Part shown: positions 1 to 6,996 of the stretch, in pieces
How positions within the stretch are numbered: position 1 is the stretch's first letter
Layout of the letters: each line of letters starts with the position of its first letter
NCBI GenBank assembly: GCA_016929795.1
Contig: JAFGIA010000194.1
Coordinates: forward strand, 1-41,613
Reading direction: 5' to 3'
DNA: 41,613 nt
Source of the DNA: Anaerolineae bacterium
GTDB lineage: Bacteria > Chloroflexota > Anaerolineae > JAAYZQ01
Notes under the pieces: model-generated
Database searches by the model: none
Seen by the model: only the letters and a program-made list of their open reading frames with translations
What the model was told of the DNA's origin: nothing
Translations under genes and position numbers: made by a program

Positions 1-971
1 AAATCGACCTTGCCTCGCCGCAGGATCGCCTCCAGCCGCTCGACATCCCTGTTGCCGCCGACGAGGAGGATTGGAATGCCAACGTCCAACCTTTCGGCGT
101 AGGGCAAAAAGTAGCTCTGCTTCGCCGGGTTGCGGATGCGCGTGTGCGACTCGGCGGCCGGCACGGGCGGAAACCCCAACACCTCCTCACTCTGCAGCAG
201 GCAGTCCCACGTGCCGCCGCTCACCTCGATGGCATCGACGCCTGCACACTCGAGCTCACACCCCAGCTTTGCCACGTTTTCGAGGTCGATCCCGCCCTCC
301 AGGTAATCGGTGCCGTTCATCTTGATCAGGATCGGGAAATCGCCCACTCGCTGCCGCGCGCCGTCGATCGCCTCGCGGATCAAGCGCACTCTGTTTCGGG
401 CGGAACCGCCATATTCATCCTGGCGCCGGTTCGAGTAGGGCGACAGAAAAGAACCCAACAGACCACCGTGCGCCGCGTGGAACTGCACCCCGTCGAACCC
501 CAGGGCCTGGATGCCGGCGATGGCCTCTGCCAGGCAGGCGGCGATGGCCTGCACCTGGTGCATGGTCAGGGCGCGAGGCCGCTCGCGGGTCCAGGGTGAG
601 GGAATATCGGATGGGGCGACACCCGGATAGTCGGCGCTGATCTGGGCCACGATCCGGGCCCGCGGCGCCGCCCCGCGGACCACTTTCACCAACCGGCCAT
701 AGCCCTCGATCCGCACCTGCTCGTACACGCCGGCAGGCACCCGTGGCTTGTCCTCGTCCAGCAGCCCTGCCGGTACGACCGATACGTCGCCGGTGATGAT
801 CATGCCGGCACCGCCCTCCGCCACCTGCCGGTAGATGTCCAGCACCGCATCCGACATCACGCGCGTCCCGAGGATCGCCGGGTCCCACGTCGCCGAACGG
901 ACGATGCGGTTGGGCAGGGCCATAGGTCCAATCCGGCCTTCCGAAAAGAGCACATAGTGATCGCGCCCCAT
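1..971 (-). CDS. Old Yellow Enzyme-family NADH:flavin oxidoreductase (C-terminus outside window)
   Basis: The first 323 or so residues of an FMN-dependent TIM-barrel oxidoreductase are visible; the rest lies beyond the left edge. The family reduces activated C=C bonds of enoates or dienoyl-CoA, or demethylates N-methyl compounds. Support comes from the N-terminal barrel start (GRIGPMALPNRIVRSA) and the hallmark block FLSPYSNRRQDEYGG near residue 170. The start ATG at 971 shares its A with the TGA of the upstream AcoX gene (TGATG), which implies translational coupling. Oddity: the usual active-site string HGAHGY reads HAAHGG here, so the position that carries a tyrosine in enoate and dienoyl-CoA reductases is glycine. 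The substrate cannot be told. Family call is secure; exact role is not. Confidence 0.9.
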   Translation of the reverse strand, partial: MGRDHYVLFSEGRIGPMALPNRIVRSATWDPAILGTRVMSDAVLDIYRQVAEGGAGMIITGDVSVVPAGLLDEDKPRVPAGVYEQVRIEGYGRLVKVVRGAAPRARIVAQISADYPGVAPSDIPSPWTRERPRALTMHQVQAIAACLAEAIAGIQALGFDGVQFHAAHGGLLGSFLSPYSNRRQDEYGGSARNRVRLIREAIDGARQRVGDFPILIKMNGTDYLEGGIDLENVAKLGCELECAGVDAIEVSGGTWDCLLQSEEVLGFPPVPAAESHTRIRNPAKQSYFLPYAERLDVGIPILLVGGNRDVERLEAILRRGKVD

Positions 972-2107
972 CACTGGGCAGACACCTTGCGCACAGCGCG
1001 CTCGTTGTAGCCCGTCACTACGGTCACGTAGCCACTCAACATCTCGTCTACCTCGTGGTCGCCGGTGTCGACCAGCAGCGGCTGGGTGCCGAGGGCGTGC
1101 AGCTTGTCGGGGGTGCTGACCACCATCACCTGTTCCTTGCCCACGCGCTGGATCACGTTGGGGCTGATCTGCTGGTTCCCACGCCCGAACAGGTAGCCCT
1201 GGCCGCCGATGGGGGTGACGATGATCCGCGCCTCGCGCTGCTCGTGCTCGTCCAGAAGATTAAGCAGGTTGGTTTCGTTCGCATCCTGCGCGATCAGCGC
1301 CCCGTCGAGCACCACATCGACGCCGAGCAGGGTCTTGTCCAGGCCCAGCTCGCGGGCGATGGACCGTGTGGTGGTGCCGGGGCCGACGATGTAGAGCACA
1401 CCCGGCTCCATTTTGGCCACCACGTCCTCGGCGATGGCAGCGAGCGATGCCGCCTCGCCGGTGCTGGGCATCTTTTGCGCCTGCACCAGGTTGGAGCGGA
1501 AGGGCACCTGCAGGTAGCCGTACAACCGCGCCTGGAGCGCCCCCTCACGGAACGCCTCTTCGTCGATGTCCATCACCTCGGCCTCGCGCAGGCTCGCCAC
1601 TCTCCCCTCCAGGTAGAGGGCCGCCAACTCGCCGGCGCTCGCCGGGTGGGTGGCGTACACGGCGGAGTGGATCTTGACCCCGGCGGGGATGCCGAGCGCC
1701 GGCTGGTCGAGGCCCACCGCCTCGTACACGTCGCGCGCCGTGCCGTCGCCGCCGGCAAAGAGGAGCAGGTCGACGCCCAGCGCGTGCATCTCACGCGCCG
1801 CGTGCCGCGTATCCTCCCCGGTCGTCTCGCCCGGTGTAATATCGCCGATGACGGCCGGCTCCAAACCCGCCGCCCGCACGACGTCGGCACCCATCTCACC
1901 CGGGTAAGTGAGAATCTCCAGCGCCTCGACACGCCGCAAGCGCGCCAGCGCCTCGGCCGCCCGCTCGCCGGCGAGCGGCTCGGCGCCGAGGGCGCGCGCC
2001 CGGCGCTGCACGTCGGCGCCGTCGCTCCCCTTCAGGCCAACCCGGCCGCCGAGCCCGGCGACCGGGTTGACGATGAGACCTACGCGTTTCATTCGCGCTG
2101 GCACCAT
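971..2107 (-). CDS. ATP-NAD kinase-like protein, AcoX family
   Basis: A 378-residue protein of the NAD kinase/diacylglycerol kinase fold. It has the phosphate-binding GGDGT at residues 119-123, an N-terminal nucleotide-fold strand (KRVGLIVNP) and a C-terminal half (IVTPIGGQGYLFGRGNQQISP) typical of AcoX-type proteins, which are longer than NAD kinase NadK. The biochemical role of AcoX is poorly established; phosphorylation of NAD or a related nucleotide is family inference. The ATG at 2107 has a GAGG eight bases upstream. An internal ATG at 2092 (MKRVGL) is an alternative start without a good ribosome site. The stop overlaps the next gene's ATG. It lies at the end of a block with gcvPA and gcvPB, separated from them by about 300 bases. 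Confidence 0.88.
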   Translation of the reverse strand: MVPARMKRVGLIVNPVAGLGGRVGLKGSDGADVQRRARALGAEPLAGERAAEALARLRRVEALEILTYPGEMGADVVRAAGLEPAVIGDITPGETTGEDTRHAAREMHALGVDLLLFAGGDGTARDVYEAVGLDQPALGIPAGVKIHSAVYATHPASAGELAALYLEGRVASLREAEVMDIDEEAFREGALQARLYGYLQVPFRSNLVQAQKMPSTGEAASLAAIAEDVVAKMEPGVLYIVGPGTTTRSIARELGLDKTLLGVDVVLDGALIAQDANETNLLNLLDEHEQREARIIVTPIGGQGYLFGRGNQQISPNVIQRVGKEQVMVVSTPDKLHALGTQPLLVDTGDHEVDEMLSGYVTVVTGYNERAVRKVSAQ

Positions 2108-2231
2108 TCAGTAGACCTCATCATGTGAGCCGAGATCGATCAGGCAGTGTCTCTTGCTCTTCGACTGACAGCGATTCTACGACATCTAGAGCATGCTGCA
2201 ACTGCAAAGTCTCAACCTCTTCAACCTGCAT
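2108..2231 (-). pseudogene. Scar of a type II toxin-antitoxin module (antitoxin start joined to toxin end)
   Basis: Behind a good ribosome site (GGAGG, eight bases before ATG at 2231) a 36-codon frame begins MQVEEVETLQLQHALDVVES and continues LSVEEQETL. This looks like the first 30 residues of the common 70-80 residue antitoxins of the form TLxLxxALxxVESLPxEEQETLIDIxRRRL. The frame then runs out at 2121. One base out of phase, the sequence reads LIDLGSHDEVY and a stop at 2108-2110, which resembles the C-terminus of RelE-like toxins (GTHDEVY). A deletion fusing the two ends of an antitoxin-toxin pair would explain this. The AcoX ribosome site lies inside the toxin tail. Similarity was judged from memory, so moderate confidence. 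Confidence 0.5.
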
Positions 2232-2341
2232 ATCTACCACCTCCTGCAGATGGTCAGGCCCACCCACCAGATCACAACCCTTTCATACCTGTACAGTGGC
2301 CACGGAAAAGCTGAGCGCGCCTGGATCGACGTATAGCCCTT

Positions 2342-2370
2342 ATTGTACCACTCGGGCAGAGGCAGAGCAA
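2342..2370 (-). promoter_or_regulatory. Possible promoter for the antitoxin remnant and AcoX-oxidoreductase genes
   Basis: On the minus strand TACAAT (2342-2347) lies 17 bases after TTGCTC (2365-2370). The -10 box matches five of six consensus bases but the -35 box only three. It is placed to transcribe the toxin-antitoxin scar and the two genes after it separately from gcvPB. Weak evidence. Confidence 0.3.
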
Positions 2371-2393
2371 GTGAACCGGTATCAGTGCCCGAG
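2351..2393 (-). terminator. Hairpin downstream of gcvPB
   Basis: Perfect 8-bp arms CTCGGGCA (2351-2358) and TGCCCGAG (2386-2393) enclose 27 bases, starting 12 bases after the gcvPB stop. No U-tract follows, so it could be a weak terminator or an mRNA 3' end structure. It overlaps the possible promoter at 2342-2370. Confidence 0.3.
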
Positions 2394-2404
2394 CGTGCAC
2401 CAGA

Positions 2405-3967
2405 TCAGCCTCCCGCTTTGCGCTTGTACGCCCGCCACGTCATCGCCCAACGGTCGGGATCGTCCAGTGGGCCGTGGTCGACCGTGTGGATGGTGCTGCG
2501 GTGCGGCGCGCTTTTGACCAGGTCGGGGTCGGTGCGGGCCTCGGCGGCGACGTGGGCCAGGATGGCGGCGTATTCATCCAGCTCGGCCTTGGAGTAGGAC
2601 TCGGTCGGCTCGAGCGTGCACGGCTCGGGCACGATCCAGGGATGGTGGCTGGTCCAATAGTGGACGCCGAAATCAGCGGCGCGCAGCCCCAGCTCTTCAG
2701 AGTGAACACCGGTCTCTTCCACGAGCGCCTGCCAGCTATAGCGCACTTGCTCAATGCGGCGTTTCCCCTCAGCGTAGGGTGCAGCGAGGCCGGGGATGGC
2801 CAGCACCTGGCTCATCAGGTAGTTGTTGTTCAGCACGGCGATCTCGGCCACCTGACGCAGCCCCTCGGCCCCCAGGCTCATGGCCCAGGCGTACGCTTTT
2901 AGCACTACCGAGGCGTTGCCGTAGAAGGGCCCCATCTTGCCAATGGTGTCAGGGAGATTGTAGTCGAGATGGTAGCGCCCGCCATTGTAGGCGACGAGCG
3001 GCACGGGCAAAAAACGCGCCATCTCGGCCGTGGCACCCACCGCCCCGGCGCCCGGCCCGCCGCATCCATGGGGCGTGGAAAAAGTCTTGTGCAGGTTAAA
3101 GTGGCACAGGTCGAACCCTGCCTCGCGCGCGCGCGTGATGCCCAGGATGCCGTTGGCGTTGGCCTGGTCGTAGGCGCACACCCCGCCTGCCTGGTGCACC
3201 AGGTCGACGAATTCGGCGATGCGTGGGTTATAGATGCCCGTGTCCTCGGGGTTGGTGATCATCAGCCCGGCGGTGCGCTCCGAGACGGTGGCCTGGAGCG
3301 CCTCGAAATCGGGGTAGCCGTGCTCGTCGGGGTAGAGGGTGATCACCTTGAAGCCGGCGGTGCGCGCCGTCGCGGCGTTCGACGGGTGCGAAAAGAGGGT
3401 GGTGATGATCTCATCGCGCTGCGCCGCCTCGCCGCGGCTGGCGTGGTAGGCGCGGATGATGGCGACGTTGGTATAGATGGCGGCCGATCCGGCCGCGGGC
3501 TGGAGCGAAAAGCGGTCAAGGCCCGAGATGGCCCTCAGGATCTGCTCCAGGCCGTACAGGATGGCCAGGATACCCTGGACCGTCGCCTCGTCCTGGAGTG
3601 GATGCAGTTCGGCCATCTTGGGTGAGCGGGCGAGCTGGTCGTTCACCTTGGGGCTGTACTTCATGGTGCATGTGCCCTGCCCGACGTCGATGTTCAGGTC
3701 GGCGCCCAGGTTCTCCTGCGACAGCCGGTCGTAGTGGCGCAGCACCTGCGGCTGGGCAATTTCGGGCAGGGCAGGCGGCTGCCGACGGCGCAGACCGGCT
3801 GGCAGGTCTGCCAGCACGTCGCCCACCGCCTCGCGGACGCCCGGCTCGACGCCCGGTACGCGGATGCCGCGCTGGCCCGGCGTGCTCAGCTCAAACAGGA
3901 TCGGCTCGTCCCAGCGCGCCTGGTGGAAGCGGCGCAGTGCAGGCCGCCCTTCGCTGATGTCTGTCAT
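2405..3967 (-). CDS. gcvPB: Glycine dehydrogenase (decarboxylating) subunit 2
   Basis: 520 residues. This is the PLP-carrying half of the two-subunit P-protein of the glycine cleavage system, which decarboxylates glycine and passes aminomethyl to lipoyl-GcvH. The PLP lysine is K294 in HFNLHKTFSTPHG, followed by the glycine-rich GCGGPGAGA loop. The N-terminus (DEPILFELSTPGQRG) and C-terminus are family-typical, so the protein looks complete. The ATG at 3967 overlaps the gcvPA stop by four bases (ATGA), so the subunits are translationally coupled. No gcvT, gcvH or lipoamide dehydrogenase gene is in the window, so the partners must be encoded elsewhere or the enzyme has another use here. Confidence 0.96.
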   Translation of the reverse strand: MTDISEGRPALRRFHQARWDEPILFELSTPGQRGIRVPGVEPGVREAVGDVLADLPAGLRRRQPPALPEIAQPQVLRHYDRLSQENLGADLNIDVGQGTCTMKYSPKVNDQLARSPKMAELHPLQDEATVQGILAILYGLEQILRAISGLDRFSLQPAAGSAAIYTNVAIIRAYHASRGEAAQRDEIITTLFSHPSNAATARTAGFKVITLYPDEHGYPDFEALQATVSERTAGLMITNPEDTGIYNPRIAEFVDLVHQAGGVCAYDQANANGILGITRAREAGFDLCHFNLHKTFSTPHGCGGPGAGAVGATAEMARFLPVPLVAYNGGRYHLDYNLPDTIGKMGPFYGNASVVLKAYAWAMSLGAEGLRQVAEIAVLNNNYLMSQVLAIPGLAAPYAEGKRRIEQVRYSWQALVEETGVHSEELGLRAADFGVHYWTSHHPWIVPEPCTLEPTESYSKAELDEYAAILAHVAAEARTDPDLVKSAPHRSTIHTVDHGPLDDPDRWAMTWRAYKRKAGG

Positions 3968-5355
3968 GCGACCACCTCCTCCACGGTGCGTGCCAGCCGG
4001 TCGATGTCCGCCTGGGTGTGCACCTCGGTCACGCAGTAGAGCGCGCTCTGGCCCAGGGCCGGAAACTCGGCACTCAGATCCGCGCCGCCGAAAATGCCGC
4101 GCGCCAGCAGCGCCTGGTTGATCCCGGCCACCGTCCTGCCCGTCGCATTGAAATCGACGACAAACTCGTGAAAGTGGGGCGCAGCAAAAGCCGGGGCGCG
4201 CACATTGGGGATCCGGTCAAGCACCTTCATGGCGTAGCGGGCGCGGGCCATCATCCCCGCGCCGATCTCGACCATGCCCTGCGGTCCCATCAGCGCCAAG
4301 TAGACGCCGGCAGTGATGCCCCACAGCGCGGCGGCAGTGCCCACCCACTCCTTGCCCTCTTCGCGCACGGCGAACGACGTGCGCTCGTAGGCCACGTCGC
4401 CAAAGCCGTACTCGCCCGGCACGCACGTGGGCGCGATGCCGAACAGGCGCGACGGGTATTCCATGACATACTCGACCTCGTCGCGGGTGGCGATAAAGCC
4501 GCCGTGCCCGCCGCCATACTGCATGTGGATGCCGAGCGGTTGGATGTCACCGCACACAATGTCGGCGCCGTAATCGGCCGGCGGCGCGAGCACGCCGAGG
4601 GTGATCGGATTGGCGGCGACGACGAACTGCGCGCCCCGCTCATGGGCGAGGGCGGCAATCTCGGCGCCCTGCGCCTCGAGGAAACCGAGGTAGGCGGGGT
4701 TCTCAAAATAGACCGCCGCCGTCTGGTCGGAGAGGGCGGCCCGCAGGGCATCGAGGTCCATCTGCCCCGTCGCCGGATCGTAGTCGAGCAGGCGAACGTC
4801 CATCACCGGCCTGCAGTAGTCGAGGATTTTCGACAGTTTGGCCGGATGAATGGCGCCGTGCAAGAGCGCCACCGGCCGGCGCGTCAAGCGCGACGCCATG
4901 CGTAGCGCCGTGGCCGCCGCCTGAAAGCCATCGTACGTCGGCACGTTGACGACGTCCATGTTGAGCAGCTCGCCCATCATGCTCGTATACTCGAACAGGG
5001 CCTGGAAGCGGCCATGATCGTCGTACGGCTCGCCGGCGTAGGCGGTGAGGAACTCGCCACGGCTGTTCACCTCGTCGCACACAGCCGGTACATGGTGTTG
5101 ATAGCAGCCGGCACCGAGAAAGCATAGAACCTCGCTCGCCGCGGTGTTCTGTGCCAGCAGCCCTTCGACATGTCGCCTGAGCGCGTACTCGGAATCGCGT
5201 GCCTCGGGCAGATCCAGCGGCTCGCGCAGCCGCAGCGCCTCTGGTACGTCGTCGTAGAATTCGTCGACACTCTCAGCACCGACGGCGCGCAGCATCTCCT
5301 GCCTGGTAGCGGGTGCCGAGTTGGGAATGTAGGGGTGTGCTTTTGGGTCGTCCAT
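3964..5355 (-). CDS. gcvPA: Glycine dehydrogenase (decarboxylating) subunit 1
   Basis: 463 residues from the chosen start. Subunit 1 of the split glycine decarboxylase, a fold-type I PLP-enzyme half that lacks the PLP lysine and forms the heterotetramer with GcvPB. The N-terminus (PYIPNSAPATRQEMLRAVG) is the standard GcvPA opening, and family motifs such as GAGCYQHHVPAV and FFxNPAYLGFLE-like stretches follow. The ATG at 5355 has AGGAGG three bases upstream, a short spacing. A longer reading from 5388 would add 11 residues encoded by a heptamer repeat and is rejected. Its stop overlaps the start of gcvPB. It lies after the racemase-family gene in the same direction. Confidence 0.95.
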   Translation of the reverse strand: MDDPKAHPYIPNSAPATRQEMLRAVGAESVDEFYDDVPEALRLREPLDLPEARDSEYALRRHVEGLLAQNTAASEVLCFLGAGCYQHHVPAVCDEVNSRGEFLTAYAGEPYDDHGRFQALFEYTSMMGELLNMDVVNVPTYDGFQAAATALRMASRLTRRPVALLHGAIHPAKLSKILDYCRPVMDVRLLDYDPATGQMDLDALRAALSDQTAAVYFENPAYLGFLEAQGAEIAALAHERGAQFVVAANPITLGVLAPPADYGADIVCGDIQPLGIHMQYGGGHGGFIATRDEVEYVMEYPSRLFGIAPTCVPGEYGFGDVAYERTSFAVREEGKEWVGTAAALWGITAGVYLALMGPQGMVEIGAGMMARARYAMKVLDRIPNVRAPAFAAPHFHEFVVDFNATGRTVAGINQALLARGIFGGADLSAEFPALGQSALYCVTEVHTQADIDRLARTVEEVVA

Positions 5356-5365
5356 GATCCTCCTA

Positions 5366-5400
5366 AAGTGACAAGGTACAAGTCGCAAGTGACAAGGGAC
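5366..5400. repeat. Five tandem 7-nt units just upstream of gcvPA
   Basis: Plus-strand units AAGTGAC, AAGGTAC, AAGTCGC, AAGTGAC, AAGGGAC follow one another without gaps (consensus AAGNNAC). The array ends ten bases before the gcvPA start codon, close to its ribosome site, and has no inverted partner. It belongs to the period 7-8 intergenic elements seen at several junctions in this window. Confidence 0.7.
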
Positions 5401-5474
5401 AAACCGTGGGGTGTGAGCCGCGGACTAGATCGAAACAGAAGTGCCGGTGATGGGGGGATTTCCGCCAGCGAGCA

Positions 5475-6263
5475 CTAGACGTGCCCATAGTAGTCGCGGT
5501 GCACCACAACCGAGTGGGCGTAATCGAGCAGCGTGCCCCAGGTAAAGAGCGGGATGTCGATCGCGCGCTGCAGGGCGCGGGCAAAGGGCTGCATGCCGGT
5601 GCACTCGAGCAGCATGGCGCCCATGTTCAGGTGGGCGTGAAAAAAGTCGACGGCGACGCCGATGAACTCGGCTTCCGTTTGGTCATAATACGCAGCCGGC
5701 GGATCGGGCCGGGCCGGCTCGTACCAGAGGTGCTCGAACTCGGGGCAGCGCCCGTCATCCTGGGCGCCGCCAATCACGTAATTGCTGCCGGGTTGGATGC
5801 CGACGGCTTCCAGATGCGCCTGGGTCAACTGCGACGCGCGCGCGGCCATGATGCCCACCACGCGCTGTGGGCCAATGAGCTGCTGGGCCAGGGGTACCTG
5901 GAGCAGGCTCGACATGAACACTGGCACATCCACGTACCCGGCTACATCCTTCTGAAAATAGGCAAAGTAGCCGCACTCGGCGGCGATGGCACGACAGCCC
6001 ATCCTTTCCAACTTGCGTGCCGCGCGCAGGATCGGCCCGCGACACGGCGACTTGTCCTCGGCGTGGACCAGCGCCCAGTTGTCCACCCCTTCTGCGATCT
6101 CGTACTGGATCGGGTAGGGAAAGGCGCTGGCGTTGCGCACGTCGCCGGGAAACCCGGGATAGACGTCGTCGAGGAGGATGATCCCCAGCCCCATGCCGTA
6201 GCAGCGGTGATCTTGGCGTGCCTTGATATAGTTGATGCCCGGATCGCGGCCCATGTAGATCAC
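5475..6263 (-). CDS. Aspartate/glutamate racemase-family protein
   Basis: 262 residues from the GTG at 6263, or 259 from the ATG at 6254; the latter gives MGRDPGIN. The family uses two cysteines as acid/base catalysts, seen here as C97 (AAECGYFAYFQ) and C221 (LLECTGMQPFA). The N-terminal PGDVRNASAFPYP and middle VPVFMSSLLQVP are typical of an uncharacterised racemase subgroup rather than glutamate racemase MurI. It may racemise an amino acid or act on a related acid; the substrate is not readable. It starts six bases after the CBS-ACT gene stop and precedes gcvPA, so it is probably in one transcript with the ABC transporter genes. Confidence 0.88.
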   Translation of the reverse strand: MIYMGRDPGINYIKARQDHRCYGMGLGIILLDDVYPGFPGDVRNASAFPYPIQYEIAEGVDNWALVHAEDKSPCRGPILRAARKLERMGCRAIAAECGYFAYFQKDVAGYVDVPVFMSSLLQVPLAQQLIGPQRVVGIMAARASQLTQAHLEAVGIQPGSNYVIGGAQDDGRCPEFEHLWYEPARPDPPAAYYDQTEAEFIGVAVDFFHAHLNMGAMLLECTGMQPFARALQRAIDIPLFTWGTLLDYAHSVVVHRDYYGHV

Positions 6264-6269
6264 GTCAAT

Positions 6270-6926
6270 TCACATCTTGCGCACGTCGATGACCTGTTGG
6301 CCCTCGATGGCCTCGAGCACGGGCACCAGGTCCCCGGCCTCGACGTCGCGCACCTTCAGGACAATGTCCCAATAGCCGGGCATCTTGGGCGTGGGCACGC
6401 CGCCACTGGCATAGATGCCCCAATTCCGCTCGGCGATGGCCGCGGTGATCTTGGCAAACTCCCCCTTCCTGTCGGGCACGCGGACGGTGACGCGCACCCC
6501 TTCCGCCTTGGCGCCAAGCAGGCTGGCCAACTGGTCGAGCATGTCGACGTCGGTCAACATGCCGACGACCACGCCATCGTCGTCGAGAACCGGCAGGCAG
6601 CCGACCTTGTGTGCCACCATCAGGCGCGCCGCTTCTTCGATGGTCGAGTTGGGGCTGATCGTCACCACATCTTTGCCTTTGACCATCACGTCCGCGACGC
6701 ACATGTTCGACAGAAAGCGCGTGATCTCCCACACGTTCAGGCTCGTCAGGCGCGTGGGTGGAATGCTAAAGCGGTCGCGCGTCAAGAGACCAGCGAGGCG
6801 CTTGCCATCTCCCACCACCGGCACGTGCCGGGTCCTGGTTTCGGCCATGATCCCCTGTGCCTCGACGGTCGACATCGCCGCCTCGACCATCACCGGGTGC
6901 CTGGTCATATAGTCTCGGACGAACAT
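6270..6926 (-). CDS. CBS-CBS-ACT regulatory protein (AcuB-like)
   Basis: 218 residues. Two CBS motifs (about 1-55 and 75-140, the second with VGCLPVLDDDGVVVGMLTDVDML) form an adenine-nucleotide-binding Bateman module. An ACT-like domain (about 145-215, starting GVRVTVRVPDRKGEFAKI) suggests amino-acid binding. AcuB-type proteins have this build. It probably senses energy state and an amino acid for a neighbouring enzyme, but the target is unknown. The ATG at 6926 was chosen for the ribosome site GGAGAGAAGG directly before it. The upstream gap contains a 21-bp palindrome. No catalytic domain is present. Confidence 0.88.
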   Translation of the reverse strand: MFVRDYMTRHPVMVEAAMSTVEAQGIMAETRTRHVPVVGDGKRLAGLLTRDRFSIPPTRLTSLNVWEITRFLSNMCVADVMVKGKDVVTISPNSTIEEAARLMVAHKVGCLPVLDDDGVVVGMLTDVDMLDQLASLLGAKAEGVRVTVRVPDRKGEFAKITAAIAERNWGIYASGGVPTPKMPGYWDIVLKVRDVEAGDLVPVLEAIEGQQVIDVRKM

Positions 6927-6936
6927 CCTTCTCTCC

Positions 6937-6991
6937 TTGGAAGGTTGCAAGGTTGGAAGGCTGGCAGCCAGCCTTCCAACCTTGCAACTTT
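6937..6991. repeat. Octamer-built palindromic hairpin element
   Basis: Left arm units TTGGAAGG, TTGCAAGG, TTGGAAGG are followed by CTGGC, then the exact reverse complement after a single central base. Positions 6945-6965 and 6967-6987 pair perfectly (21 bp) and pairing continues partly outward. The element fills the gap between the ABC ATPase stop and the CBS-ACT start. In RNA it would make a very stable hairpin inside the transcript, possibly a terminator, RNase barrier or relic of a mobile repeat. Confidence 0.85.
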
Positions 6992-6996
6992 GGTCG

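Noticed and set aside
5366..5400. CRISPR-like array
   Set aside because: Units are only 7 nt, adjacent and without spacers; no cas genes in the window.
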